From Hirundichthys speculiger (taxonomy: Eukaryota > Chordata > Actinopteri > Beloniformes > Exocoetidae): DNA of 64,000 nucleotides. The notes below the pieces were generated by a model. It was not told the DNA's origin. It worked only from the letters and a program-made list of their open reading frames with translations, and did no database searches. The position numbers and the translations under genes are program-made. Below, one piece after another: positions 10,062 through 20,745 of the stretch. The DNA lies in assembly GCA_018398805.1 (NCBI GenBank), contig JAGFBZ010002038.1, forward strand, positions 1 to 64,000, in the 5' to 3' direction. Within the stretch, counting starts at the first letter, position 1. The number at the start of each line of letters is the position of its first letter.

Positions 10062-10809
10062 ATTTATTTTTATTTATTTTATTTTTTCTTGTGTTTTATT
10101 TTTTCTTGAAATCTTGTGTTCGTTTTATGTATTAAATTTAATTGTTTCAAACTGCAAGTATTTTCTCATTCTTCTCAGTTGCATACATACAGTTTGTCTT
10201 TTAAATGTAAACATTTATGAAAAACATTGCAGCCCTGCAGATGGAAAGAAGAGCATTACCAGACCAGTGCCTTTGACTATTTCCTACTTAACATTACCAG
10301 GTCAGACATGTCTACAACAGCATAATAAATACTTATTATAAAATTATAACCTTCAAGTGAAAAGTGGGCAGGAAGCTGGTAATGTGCTGCCATCATATTA
10401 GTGCACTGACACCTAGTGGGATTAATGAAATTAGTTATAGTAGCCAACTAACATGAAATTAAAGTATGGTTTTAGTTTGTGAAATGTATGACAATATAAG
10501 CTCTACAGAAATACAAGTGAAAAGGTGACAATAAAAATGTTTTATTATTATTGCTTACGCTCCACCCCTCCAAAATAAAACCACCACATTCAGTAAATGA
10601 TCTGGTGACTCAGCTGTCAGTCCAGAGATAATTCATTACAAAAAAAAGTTTACATTGTTATCTGACAGTATTCACATAAAAATAATAACTCCCAAACTGT
10701 TGTTTGAATCAATAACATGCTTTGTATCAAGACAAAACGTATTCAGAGAACGTAATCAGTTTGGTAATGTTCTCTGAATACATTTTGTCTCTGGTACCAA
10801 ACGTTACGC

Positions 10810-10913
10810 TAATAATAATAATAATAATAGTAATAATAATAATAAAAATAATAATACGGTTGGAGGTTAAACACCTGTTTTTTGGCACCAATATATATAT
10901 ATATGTATGTATG

Positions 10914-10994
<81 letters not shown>
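10810..10994. repeat. (AAT)n and (TA)n microsatellites
   Basis: An (AAT)n tract of about 45 bp at 10810-10855 is followed, after about 35 bp, by about 100 bp of nearly pure (TA)n at 10890-10994. The apparent IYIYIY reading frames here are artefacts of the repeat. Confidence 0.9.
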
Positions 10995-10997
<3 letters not shown>

Positions 10998-12074
10998 GGA
11001 AGTGAAGTGATTATTTAGTCCTCTACTCGACTTCACCTGAATGTTTTTTTTTTAGTTTTTATTTTATTTTATTTTTATATATAATTAATTAGGTCTGTGG
11101 TTGGCGTCCGTTTAATGGAAATATTTTGTTCCACTGCAGAAACGTCAGTAAATATGCACTAACAAGTGGCAAGATTCATTACGTCATTGAATCATTTTTT
11201 TCTTTCAAAAACTTTATTGCACAATGAGTGAGTGTCCGGTGTCGAACACAGCAAGGAACATCGGGACATACAGTATATGTATGGATAATTATTTATAGGT
11301 TGCATTTACGCAGCATAAAATTAATTAATTTAGTGATTGCCTTGTAAAACAAAAGGTATAAAAAAAACATGCTTTTTTTGGAGCGAGCAATAATTTCCGG
11401 GTTGTCTCACAAAAACACGGGGGTTCTGAAATTCACAGAAGAAGAAATGTGTCACCCTGGGGACACTAAAAGCCGTTTTATGTTGTTCTATGTTGAAATA
11501 ATATCATCTACAGTTACACAAAATTACACAAATATCTTAACAGTTCACACAACTACCTAATATTAAGAGTAATTAAAATAGCATATAAGCCACTTGGTTT
11601 CGTCCATAACGGCGCACATAGCAACCGGCATAGCAACGGGAGTAAACGTAACACTGACACGATTTCATAGCAAGACCTGCAAGTTTCATCGTAATAACTA
11701 ACAAACCAAAGATCATATTCATCAACTGAACAAATATTGTGAAATTTCAATATATATTTCTTGCTAGAAATATGATAAAATCTGCTTTTCATGGCGAAAC
11801 TATCTTAAAATATTGCAATTTAGACCGAGAATCAAAGAAATGGCAGCCATTTTATTTTTCCTCCACAGCCGAAAACTTGAAAGTCACGTGACAGAAACGA
11901 AACCTAACGAAACCTATTAAAATGAATGGGCCACGGAACGCGTTCACATCTCACGTTTTAGGAGGGCAAATTGTAACATTGCCACGTTTTGCAATGTGGA
12001 CGAACGTAGCCTCTACCACGTTTTCCTGTGAGACTGGGGTTGGTATATTGGAATCATAACTTTGTAAATGTGTG
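10995..12074. other. no gene seen
   Basis: AT-rich sequence. A weak inverted similarity between TGTCTCACAAAAAC (about 11403) and GTTTTCCTGTGAGAC (about 12020) could mark the ends of an old DNA element, but no target duplication is evident. Confidence 0.4.
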
Positions 12075-13369
12075 ATATGAGGTTGTGGCGTTTCTGTGTG
12101 TTACCTGTCTGGAGGTCCAGTTCACTAGTTGGCTGTATGGTGGATCATCATCTGCAATCATGTGGACTTCACACAGATTTGTTGCGGTGAAGAGAGAGCT
12201 GAGCCACAAGGCAATGTTCTTCAGTTGTCGATCTATGTTCTTACCCTCACCTATGGTCATTAACTGTGGGTGACCGAAAGAATGAGATGGAGGATACAAG
12301 CACTTACAATAAGTTTCTTCTGCAGGGTGACTTTTATGTAGTAATAGAGTGATGAGTTTGGTTATCCAGGAGAGACCTGGAGCAGAGTCACTGCTTCTCC
12401 TCATGGAAAAGGGGCCAGTTGGTTCACCTGATTATGAAGCCTGGAAACTTTCCTGGGGAAGTTTTTCAGGCATGTCCAACCAAAAGGAGGCCCTGAGCAG
12501 ACTCAGGAGATTCCAATTCCTCCCTTAACCCTTAATCTCAACCCTCGCCCTTAGCTCTCAATTTTTGGCCCTCAATCTTAACCCTCGAAAGTAAGTGTAA
12601 GCGCTATCTTGTGACTTAGAAATGGGACACCCCTTGAGTGCAGTTACATCCTCAGAGTGTGCCAGAGCCCGTGTTGTCTCTGTATTCCTTGAAATGACAC
12701 AGGGATAACATTGAAAGAGCGCTGTATATTCTTTAAATAATATTAGCAAATAACACAATAGAGGATACATTATTCAGTTCTCCGTCGCTACACAACAAGG
12801 TATACAAGTAACAAGAAGCTGGCCGGGACCACCAGTCCAGCAGCAAATATCATAAAGTAAAAAAATAAATGTTACTCAACAACGATGTTAATCCATGAAA
12901 AGAGTCTCAAACAAAGACAATAAGATGGTTTTGTAACATTTATATCTTTAAGAACTACGAAGATACTTACATTTGTAGCTAGCTTTTTTTGTCGCCATCC
13001 TTTTCGAAGATGTCTTGGCTAAATTACCCAATGCCTTCTGGGTAGCCCTTACCTTCAAGGGTGATTGCCGGAGAATCTCATTATTGAGGGTGATACAGCC
13101 CTCAAACTTGTCCCTCAATTTGACGTTCTTTGAATCGGGACAGCACTTGCACTTAGCGGGCGAGCGCATTTTTGAGAATGAGGGATGAAATTGAGGGTTA
13201 AGGGAGGAATTGGAATTCACCCTATATCTCTTAGCTGGTTTGGGAATACCTCTGTATTCCCCTGTAAGAGCTGGAGGAGGCAGCTTGGGAGATGGTCTCA
13301 ACCTTTTTGCTTAGGCTGCTGCCCCTACTACCTGATTCTGGATAAGATGAAGTTAATGGATGGATGGTG
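12075..13369 (+). mobile_element. RTE/Rex3-like LINE 3' end, split by a MITE
   Basis: The plus strand from 12200 to 12508 matches the well-known fish LINE C-terminal segment (CGATCTATGTTCTTACCCTC, CTATGGTCAT, GTGACCGAAAGAATGAGAT). It resumes after the insert at 13220 with CTATATCTCTTAGCTGG and CTGGAGGAGG, ending in the GGATGGATGG tail at 13369. Frames are broken. The MITE at 12511-13219 interrupts it and the hAT MITE at 13378 abuts its tail. Confidence 0.75.
12511..13219. mobile_element. TIR element with a conserved short ORF (copy 1)
   Basis: Terminal inverted repeats TTCCAATTCCTCCCTTAACC on the left and GGTTAAGGGAGGAATTGGAA on the right. Multiple CCCTCAATCT / AGATTGAGGG motifs lie at both ends. 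Near the right end the minus strand encodes a short ORF that starts MRSPAKCKCCPDSKN and includes LRDKFEGCITLN. The same ORF region is present in the copies at 14456-14999 and 39480-39722. The superfamily is unknown to me. Target duplication is not clear. Confidence 0.65.
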
Positions 13370-13377
13370 GTCTATCT

Positions 13378-13601
13378 CAGAGGTCTTCAACCCTGGTCCT
13401 CGAGGCACCCTATCCAGCAGGTTTTAGAGGTTTCCCATCTTCAACACACCTGATTTTAATTAATGGTCATTATCAGGTTGTCCTCAAAGTCTGCACAAGT
13501 CTGTTGATGACACAGCCACTTGTATCATGGTGTGAAGAAGGAGGGAAACATCTAAAACCTGCTGGATAGGGTGCCTCGAGGACCAGGGTTGAAGACCTCT
13601 G
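13378..13601. mobile_element. hAT MITE, 224 bp, perfect target duplication
   Basis: Starts CAGAGGTCTTCAACCCTGG and ends CCAGGGTTGAAGACCTCTG; the inverted ends are at least 45 bp long. Perfect 8-bp direct repeats GTCTATCT flank it (13370-13377 and 13602-13609). A very similar copy lies at 59743-59967. The perfect duplication suggests a recent insertion. Confidence 0.9.
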
Positions 13602-14061
13602 GTCTATCTGCATGTGTCCAAAATGTAAAATCGCATCACTCACTGCCCAGAGACTCACCTGGTATGATTGATGGTTATCTATTAAAATGTGTTGAGTCTG
13701 AAACAAATCTTAGTGTTAATTGTGCAACATATGACTCCATGACATGAATTAGCGCCAGATGAGTTACATTCAGTAATGCTGCAAACCTGGAAAATGGGAT
13801 GACGGTAAACTGAAATGACAACAGAAACAAGGAAATGCTGGGTGTTTGTGCCATGGAGTGCCATGGGGGCACTTATGTAAAATTACATAAGTTACTTTTG
13901 TGCCGCTTTAATAAATGATGAGCATGCCGCCTGAAGGAAGTCTCTTCAGAGCCACAGGACTTTGTGTTCAGTCAAGTCTTGCAGAAATGGTTCAAGAAAA
14001 TACATTGTTCAAGAAAGGTTTGAGCGTTATCAATATTTCTGCTTCTTCCGTCTTCCCTCAG

Positions 14062-14346
14062 AGAGGTGGATCAATAGGATTTGGGAAGAGTTTGTGAAGA
14101 GGGTGTCAGAGGAAATGCTTAAACAGCTCCTTGATGCCCTCAACTCAGACGGTGTCTTCAATGATTTGGAGAAAGAGGCAATACTTGAGGAGAACCAAAC
14201 CAGAGCTGATAAGGCACGTGACTTCATTGGCAATGTGAGGAAAAAAGGAGATAAAGCCTGCAGAAAGATGATGAAACATCTTCAAACCAAAGATCCAACA
14301 CTGTCCTCTCAGCTGGGTTTGTTCTCTGGTCCATCTGCTGAGAAAG
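14062..14346 (+). CDS. NLR exon: CARD domain
   Basis: Acceptor TTCCCTCAG ends at 14061 and the donor GTAAGA starts at 14347. The 95 codons read RWINRIWEEFVKRVSEEMLK, then LLDALNSDGVFNDLEKEAIL and KARDFIGNVRKKGDKACRKM, and end in phase 1. This is the six-helix CARD pattern found in fish NLRs and ASC/caspase adaptors, where it recruits other CARD proteins into a signalling platform. It splices in phase to the FISNA-NACHT exon at 15183. I cannot identify the start codon or an N-terminal exon upstream; 13610-14061 holds nothing convincing. Confidence 0.8.
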
Positions 14347-14455
14347 GTAAGACCACTATACTCCCTTTCAAGAAAAGTTGGGCAGTCTACTAAAATGTTA
14401 CAGACCACCTTCATGGTATTTAGAAACAGTCAACAAATTTACAAAACACCAAAGG

Positions 14456-14999
14456 CCAATTCCAATTCCTCCCTTAACCCTCAATCTCAACCCTTGCCCT
14501 TAACCCTCAGTCTTTGGCCCTCAATCTTGGTTCTCCAAAGTAAGTGTAAGGGCTATCTCGTGATTTAGAAATGGGACACCCCTTGAGTGCAGTTATGTCT
14601 TCAGACTGTGGGGGGCAGCCTTATGCCAAAATTACATCAGTCTGTCAAGAAAATGACGATGACGAAGAAGGAGAAGACGTAGAAGAAGAATAAGATAATA
14701 TAAATATATATAACGAAGACAGTAAGATAGTTTCGTAACAGTTATATCTTTATTAACAACAAAAATACGTATATTTGTAGCTCGCTTTTTCGGCGCCATC
14801 TTTTTCGAAGCCGTCTTTGCGAAAATACGCAATGTCTTTTGGGTAGCCCTTACTTCCAAGTGTGGTGCCGGAGAATCTCAATATTGAGGGTGGTACAGCC
14901 CTCAAGCTTGTCGCTCAGTTTGACTTTCTGAGAATCGGGACAGCACTTGCACTTCACGGGAGCGCGCATTTTTGAGATTGAGGGTTGAGATTGAGGCTT
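14456..14999. mobile_element. TIR element with conserved short ORF (copy 2)
   Basis: Begins CCAATTCCAATTCCTCCCTT like copy 1. Shared blocks include TTAGAAATGGGACACCCCTT and, near the right end, the minus-strand short ORF MRAPVKCKCCPDSQKVKL. The right terminus stops at GAGATTGAGGCTTC and lacks the GGAATTGGAA end, so it is truncated. It lies in the intron between the CARD and NACHT exons. Confidence 0.65.
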
Positions 15000-15182
15000 C
15001 ACAATTTGTGAAGTCTGGTCCAATCATTCTTTAAGTGATGTAAAATTAAATGAATGGATTCTAGGATTTTATGTGTGATTACAGTAAAAAAAAAAAAAAG
15101 CCTTAAAATGAGGCAATTGCAACTCAAGCACATTTATCAAGTTTCTTGATAACAGAAGGTTAATGTTGGTTGTGTCTTTCAG

Positions 15183-17052
15183 GGATCCTTCAAACGTGTC
15201 AGCAGAAACTCAGATCTATCCTGAAGGAGAAGTTCCAGTGTCTGTTCGAGGGGATTACGAAAGCAGGAAACCGAACCTTTCTGAATGAGATCTACACAGA
15301 GCTCTTCATCACAGAGGGAGGGACTGGAGAGGTCAACAAAGAACATGAAGTCAGACAGATTGAAGCAGCATCCAGGAAACCAGGATCAGAAACAACCATC
15401 AAACTGGAAGACATCTTTAAACCTCCACCTGGGAAGAAACAGCCAATCAGAACAGTGATGACCAAGGGAGTAGCTGGCATTGGAAAAACAGTCCTAACAC
15501 AGAAGTTCACTCTGGACTGGTCTGAAGGCTCAACCAACCAGGACATCCAGTTACTGTTTCCGTTCACCTTTCAGAGAGCTGAATGTGCTGAAAGAAGAAA
15601 AGTTCAGCTTGGTGGAACTTGTTCATGAATTCTTCACTGAAACCAAAGAAATCTGCAGGTTTGAAGACTTCCAGGTGGCATTCATCTTTGACGGTCTGGA
15701 TGAGTGTCGACTTCCTCTGGACTTCCACAACACTAGAACCCTATCTGACCCTAGAAAGTCCACCTCAGTGGATGTGCTGCTGACAAACCTCATCAGGGGG
15801 AAACTGCTTCCTTCTGCTCGTGTATGGATAACCACACGACCTGCAGCAGCCAATCAGATTCCTCCTGAGTTTTTTCACATGGTGACAGAAGTCAGAGGGT
15901 TCACTTGTGAACAGAAGGAGAAGTATTTCAGGAAGAGATTCCAAGATAAGGAGAAGTTCAGCAGGATCATCTCCCACATCAAGACATCACGAAGCCTTCA
16001 CATCATGTGCCACATCCCAGTGTTTTTTGCTGGATCACTGCTACAGTTCTGGAGGAAACCAGTGGAAGAGAAGATCTGCCCAAGACCCTGACTGAGATGT
16101 ACATCCACTTCCTGGTGGTTCAGGCCAAACTGAAAAAGGTTAAGTATGAGGCAGGAGCCGAGACAGATCAACACTGGAGTCCACAGAGCAGGAAGATGAT
16201 TGAGTCTTTGGGAAAACTGGCTTTTGAGCAGCTGCAGAAAGGAAACCTGATCTTTTATGAATCAGACCTAGAAGAATGTGGCATCGATATCAGAGAAGCC
16301 TCAGTGTACTCAGGAGTGTTTCACACAGATCTTTAGAGAGGTGAGCGGCCTGTATCAGAACCAGGTGTACTGCTTTGTCCATCTGAGTGTTCAGGAGTTT
16401 CTTGCTGCTCTTCATGTCCACCTGACCTTCATCAACTCTGGAGTCAACCTGCTGAAAGAACAAGTAACATCCTGGTTCTTTCAGGAGTTTCTTGCTGCTC
16501 TTCATGTCCACCTGACCTTCATCAACTCTGTAGTCAACCTGCTGAAAGAACAAGTAACATCCTGGTTCTCTATGTTCTTTAAACCAAGCTCAACCTCTTT
16601 CTATCAAACTGCTGTGGACAAGTCCTTACAGAGTTCAAACGGACATCTGGACTTGTTTCTTCTTCGCTTCCTCCTGGGTCTCTCGCGCTGCAGACCAATC
16701 AGAGTCTCCTGCGAGGGCTTCTGACGCCAAAAGATAGTTCACATGACAGCCAGAAAACAGTCGAGTACATCAAGAAGAAGATCAGTGAAGATCTGTCTGC
16801 AGAGCAAAGCATCAATCTGTTCCACTGTCTGAATGAGCTGAATGATCGTTCTCTGGTGGAGGAGATCCAGCAGTCCCTGAGATCAGGACGTCTCTCCACA
16901 AATGAACCGTCTCCTGCTCAGTGGTCAGCTCTGGTCTTCATTTTACTCTCATCAGAAGATGACCTGGAAGTGTTTGACCTGAAGAAATACTCTTCTTCAG
17001 ACGAGGCTCTGCAGAGGCTGCTGCCAGTGGTCAAAGCCTCTAAGAGAGCTCT
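15183..17052 (+). pseudogene. NLR exon: FISNA-NACHT ATPase, frameshifted
   Basis: A single 1870-nt exon, the usual size for fish NLRs. It begins with the FISNA region ([34 protein letters not shown]), then Walker A (GVAGIGKT) at about 15470-15493 and Walker B (FIFDGLDECRLPL) at about 15687-15725. Helical NACHT-associated parts follow (LGKLAFEQLQKGNLIFYESD, FVHLSVQEFLAALHVHL), and it ends SSDEALQRLLPVVKASKRAL at the donor GTAAGT (17053). Four frame breaks are needed to read it: near 15571, in a T6 run at 16023-16028, at 16319-16321, and near 16686. There is also a 90-bp in-frame duplication at 16390-16569. In family members this oligomerising ATPase drives assembly. As sequenced the gene is broken; error in the assembly is an alternative. 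Confidence 0.8.
16390..16569 (+). repeat. 90-bp in-frame tandem duplication inside the NACHT exon
   Basis: Copies 16390-16479 and 16480-16569 differ at one position (CTCTGGAGTC against CTCTGTAGTC). Each encodes the same 30 residues, starting QEFLAALHVHLTFINS. Family members have this block once. Confidence 0.95.
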
Positions 17053-17672
17053 GTAAGTACAGACATGGTAAGATGTATCCATCCATCCATCCATTTTCCT
17101 CTTATCCAGGTTCAGTTTGTGGGCCAAGAGTCTAAAGAGAGAGGTCCAGACCTCCCTCTCCCCGACTAGCCCTTTCCAGAGGCCAACTGAGAGATATAGG
17201 GCCCTATCTTGCGCCAAACCTCCAAAACCTGCTATTAAGGGATATTAGGTATTGGGAGGGGCGTTCCCCCACAAAGAACGCAATCTTCCACCTCCCAAAA
17301 ACCCACGATCTTACCTGCGAAATCCACAATATAATGCACACATTATGCATGGGAGTGGTTAGGGCGTTCCATCTGTTTCAACCAATCAGTGCGTCAGTAG
17401 TCATTGCCTTAAAGCGCAAGTCGCGGTACCTGCAAACTGCTATGGAGCGTCTTTTCACCCAGATCGGAGCAGCTCTCATGGGCAGCTCCTCTGGGACTCT
17501 GCTGTAGAGCTTCCTCCTCTTTTTTCTCCTCCTCCTCTGCACTGATATATACATAACTAGCTCTAACTAATGTGGAGCAAATGATTTAATCATTTCTTTT
17601 GTACTCCAAGAAGTTCCAACAAACTGCTCAGAAAAAAATAGAGCCAGTGAACTTCCAGGAAAGCATTTCTTA

Positions 17673-18440
17673 ACTAGAAAAGCACTCAGAGAGCGCAGAC
17701 CTCCGCCAAGTACAACAGTTCTCCCATACAGCGATTTACAGATTGTGATAAAATCTGCCTTCTGGATCAGATCCGGATCAGCCTCTGAAATTTTATAGAG
17801 GTTTTCAGTGTCAATACCTGAGTGAAATTTAATGAGCTGTGGGCATTAATTAACGGAGATGTTGAGAAACAAAATTTCCGGCCCCATTGAGCGCGTGTTA
17901 TGGTCGCAAGCCGGGTTGTGAACCGCAACCTTCCACCTCTGGGGCTCCTGCGCACAACCCACTGCGCCACCTTCAATCCTCTACATAGACACTCAGATCC
18001 ACCTATGTTTCACCTTCCCATCCGACGAGCAGCCCAGGTGTGGCACTGCACACCTGTACCTATTCAGCCATCATTCAACCAGACTCGTCTCCAGATCTTC
18101 CCATAGAAACGCCTGATCCAGCCATTCGCAGTGCCACCTCCTTGCCTTCGTCGTCCCCTGGATTGTTGGTTTGGCTGCCAACCCTCGAATCCTCCTTTTT
18201 TACATCTGAGAGAATTAAACTCTTAAAATTCCAGAACTCCCTTCCTGTCTCCATTGTGGTTGCTTTAGGGTTCAAGAAACAACTAAACAGCGCAATGTTA
18301 TCGAAAATTTGAAAGTGATCCAGAATCCAGGATTTCTTCCGGATCACACCCAAAATAAAATCAGTTCTTCTTCCTTTTCACATTTCTGACAACTCCTGTA
18401 AATGTCATCAAAATCCGTCCATAACTTTTTGAGTTATCTC
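17673..18440 (-). mobile_element. nested DNA element, CTAGAAAAGCACTCAGAG ends
   Basis: Begins ACTAGAAAAGCACTCAGAGA and includes GCGCAGACCTCCGCC. Its other part (GTGATCCAGAATCCAGGATT, CTTTTCACATTTCTGACAAC, CATCAAAATCCGTCCATAAC) ends at about 18440. It is the inverted, longer counterpart of 21525-21781. The middle (17790-18300) is unrelated sequence and may be a further insert. Confidence 0.5.
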
Positions 18441-18735
18441 GAACACATCCCCTGCGCAGAGACGCACAGCTGCGCCAAGACGCATAGCCGCTGGAAGCGG
18501 TGCTTTTTTTCACAACAGAGTTCTGTGATCTCCTCGTTTCCTCCACAGCAAACATCTGAATGAGATCATGTCACAGCTGTACAGAAATCATCTGCCCTTA
18601 AGAGAATAATAACGTATGAAAGTAATACAGTGATGCATAATCGAGAGGTAGAGCCGGTTGTGCAGTCCACATGTGACTGGGTGGACGCGCAATGACGGGA
18701 TTTGGACGCGCTCTTTTACGCGCCGACATGCCAGT

Positions 18736-18881
18736 TGCGCTTTCCACAAACTCAGTATCTTGCGGTACTGGTGTCTCGCAGATTTTGGGTATTGGGTAAT
18801 GGGTGGTCAGACCACCCATTACCCAATACCCAAAATCTGCGAGATACCAATACCGCAAGATACCGAATTCGTGGAAAGCGC
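18736..18881. repeat. about 146-bp near-perfect palindrome
   Basis: Two arms of about 73 bp, nearly identical in inverted orientation, meet at 18809 (GGGTGGTC A GACCACCC). The inner 30 bp of each arm are perfect (CAGATTTTGGGTATTGGGTA and its complement). It lies inside Harbinger-like copy 1; copies 2 and 3 do not have the perfect mirror at this place. Confidence 0.85.
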
Positions 18882-19235
18882 AGGAGACACGCCCATTGCC
18901 GCGCCCACAATGTGCTTAAGGGAGACGGCAAAATGGGTAACAGGTTTTGGGAGGTGGAAGATTGCATTTCGGTTGGCAGAGGCTCCTAAATCTGAGATTT
19001 GCAGGTAATGGGTATTGGGTATTGGGAGGTGCAAGATAGGGCCCATAATCTCTTCAGTGTGTCCTGGTTCTGCCTCTTGGCCTCCTCCTGTTTAGATATG
19101 CCTAAAACAACTCCACAAGGAGGCATGCAGGAGATGAACTACCTCATCTGGCTCCTTTCCATGTGGAGGAGCAGCTACTCAACTCAGAGTTTTACATGAT
19201 TTACATTAAAATCCAATGTACATATTGTACCTATA

Positions 19236-19280
19236 CCCGACAACAGTGGCTCAGAACATTTCTGAGCCTCTGTTGTCGGG
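19236..19280. repeat. 45-bp hairpin
   Basis: Arms 19236-19256 and 19260-19280 pair at 20 of 21 positions around a 3-base loop (CAT). The arm reads CCCGACAACAGTGGCTCAGA. It lies just before the minisatellite in the NLR intron. Confidence 0.85.
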
Positions 19281-19292
19281 CAAGAACAGAAC

Positions 19293-20045
19293 CCAGCACT
19301 AACTCCTCACACTAACTCCTCACACTTACTCCCCCCGCTAACTCCCCACACTTACTCCCCACACTTACTCCCCACACTTACTCTCCACGCTAACTCCCCA
19401 CACTAACTCCCCACACTAACTCCTCACGCTAACTCCTCACACTAACTCCCCACACTAACTCCTCACACTTACTCCCCCCTAACTCCCCACATTAACTCCT
19501 CACACTTACTCCCCACGCTAACTATCCACACTTACTCCCCACACTTACTCCCCACACTAACTCCCCACACTTACTCCCCACGCTAACTATCCACACTTAC
19601 TCCCCACACTTACTCCCCACACTTACTCCCCACACTTACTTCTCACACGTACTCCTCACACTAACTCCTCACGCTAACTCCCCACACTAACACCTCACAC
19701 TTACTCCCCACGCTAACTCCTCATGCTAACTCCCCACGCTAATTCCCCACGCTAACTCCTCACGCTAACTCCCCACACTAATTCCCCATGCTAACTCCCC
19801 ACACTAATTCCCCCATGCTAACTCACCACACTAACTCCCCACACTTACTCCCCACACTAACACCTCACACTTACTCCCTACACTAACTCCTCACACTAAC
19901 TCTCCTCACGCTATCTCCTCATGCTAACTCCCCACGCTAATTCTCCACGCTAACTCCCCATGCTAACTCCTCACGCTAATTCCTCATGCTAACTCCCCAC
20001 ACTAACTCCTCATGTTAACTCCCCACGCTAACTCCTCACACTAGC
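19293..20045. repeat. 15-bp minisatellite, about 50 copies
   Basis: A tandem array of variants of CACACTAACTCCCCA (and CACACTTACTCC, CACGCTAACTCCT). It fills 750 bp of the NLR intron just before the first LRR exon. No coding role. Confidence 0.95.
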
Positions 20046-20260
20046 TCCGATGTGTTTGTGTATGGCAGAGAAACCTCTGCATAGACTCCAGTCTATGAGA
20101 GTCCTCTGTGAATGTGTGGATGGGTGAATGTGCCTCATGTCATCAAATTGAATAATAACTGAGCATTTGATGTTTTAGCATGTAGGACAAAAAAATCAAC
20201 TCAGCTGAGAAATGATGGCTGTTTCAATATATTTTTGTCTTCTTATTTTCATGTCTGCAG

Positions 20261-20434
20261 ACTGAATGACTGTAACCTTTCAGAGTCCAGCTGTGCACAT
20301 CTGTCTTCAGTACTCACCTCTCAGTCCTCCAGCCTGACAGAACTGGACCTGAGCAACAATGACCTGCAGGACTCAGGAGTGAACCAGCTGTCTGCAGGAC
20401 TACAGAGTCCACATTGTAAACTGGGATCTCTCAG
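20261..20434 (+). CDS. NLR exon: leucine-rich repeat 1
   Basis: Exactly 174 nt (58 codons), the standard fish NLR LRR exon, between the acceptor TCTGCAG (ending 20260) and the donor GTTAGG (20435). It reads [20 protein letters not shown], then [20 protein letters not shown] and CKLGSLR. Two LRR units of ribonuclease-inhibitor type form a curved ligand-binding surface in the family. Phase 2 in and out, matching the NACHT exon end. Confidence 0.9.
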
Positions 20435-20571
20435 GTTAGGATTCATTAAACCGTTCATTGTTATCGATGACCCAAAGTTTTTCAGTTTAGGTCATAATTA
20501 TTAACATGGAGTTAATGGAGTTTCAGAGCAGTTCTCTCAGAGTTTCCTCCATGGCTGTTGTGTGTCTGCAG

Positions 20572-20745
20572 GCTGTCAGGGTGTCTGATCACAGAGGAAG
20601 GAAGTGCTTCTCTGGTTTCAGCTCTGAGCTCCAATTCCTCCCATCTGAGAGAGCTGGACCTGAGCTACAACCATCCAGGAGAGGCAGCAGTGAAGGCTCT
20701 GTCTGCTGGACTGGAGGACCAGCGCTGGAAACTGGACACTCTGAG
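20572..20745 (+). CDS. NLR exon: leucine-rich repeat 2
   Basis: Again 174 nt, between the acceptor TGTCTGCAG (ending 20571) and the donor GTACGA (20746). It reads LSGCLITEEGSASLVSALSS, then HLRELDLSYNHPGEAAVKAL and WKLDTLR. It is in phase with the exon before and the linker after. Only two LRR exons are visible before the B30.2 part; many family members have more. Confidence 0.9.

Larger units (their letters stand above)
17199..19044. mobile_element. PIF/Harbinger-like element, 1846 bp (copy 1)
   Basis: Terminal inverted repeats GGGCCCTATCTTGC and GCAAGATAGGGCCC, flanked by ATA on both sides (17196-17198, 19045-19047). It interrupts an RTE LINE cleanly. The shared body (GGGAGGGGCGTTCCCCCACA, CAATCAGTGCGTCAGTAG) recurs in the copies at 24544 and 48378. 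No transposase frame survives. It has been further invaded at about 17673-18440 and contains a large palindrome at 18736-18881. It sits in the intron between the NLR NACHT exon and the first LRR exon. Confidence 0.75.
17076..19200 (-). mobile_element. RTE/Rex3-like LINE 3' end, split by a Harbinger-like element
   Basis: Minus-strand LINE tail: (ATCC)n at 17076-17096 then CCTCTTATCCAGGTTC, GAGGTCCAGACCTCCCTCTC and AACTGAGAGATATA up to 17198. It resumes at 19045 with ATAATCTCTTCAGTGTGTCC, CTGGCTCCTTTCCATGTGGA and GGAGCAGC. The two halves read continuously once 17199-19044 is removed. Confidence 0.8.

Noticed and set aside
10722..11036. Frames encoding IYIYIY on both strands
   Set aside because: Translation of a (TA)n microsatellite.
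17900..18353. Possible LTR or retroviral remnant
   Set aside because: No LTR pair, primer-binding site or gag/pol motif could be found; left as unassigned transposon interior.
18658..19046. Several 70-116 codon frames with repeated ILGIG/YWVMG strings
   Set aside because: They come from the palindrome and TATTGGG repeats of the Harbinger-like element.
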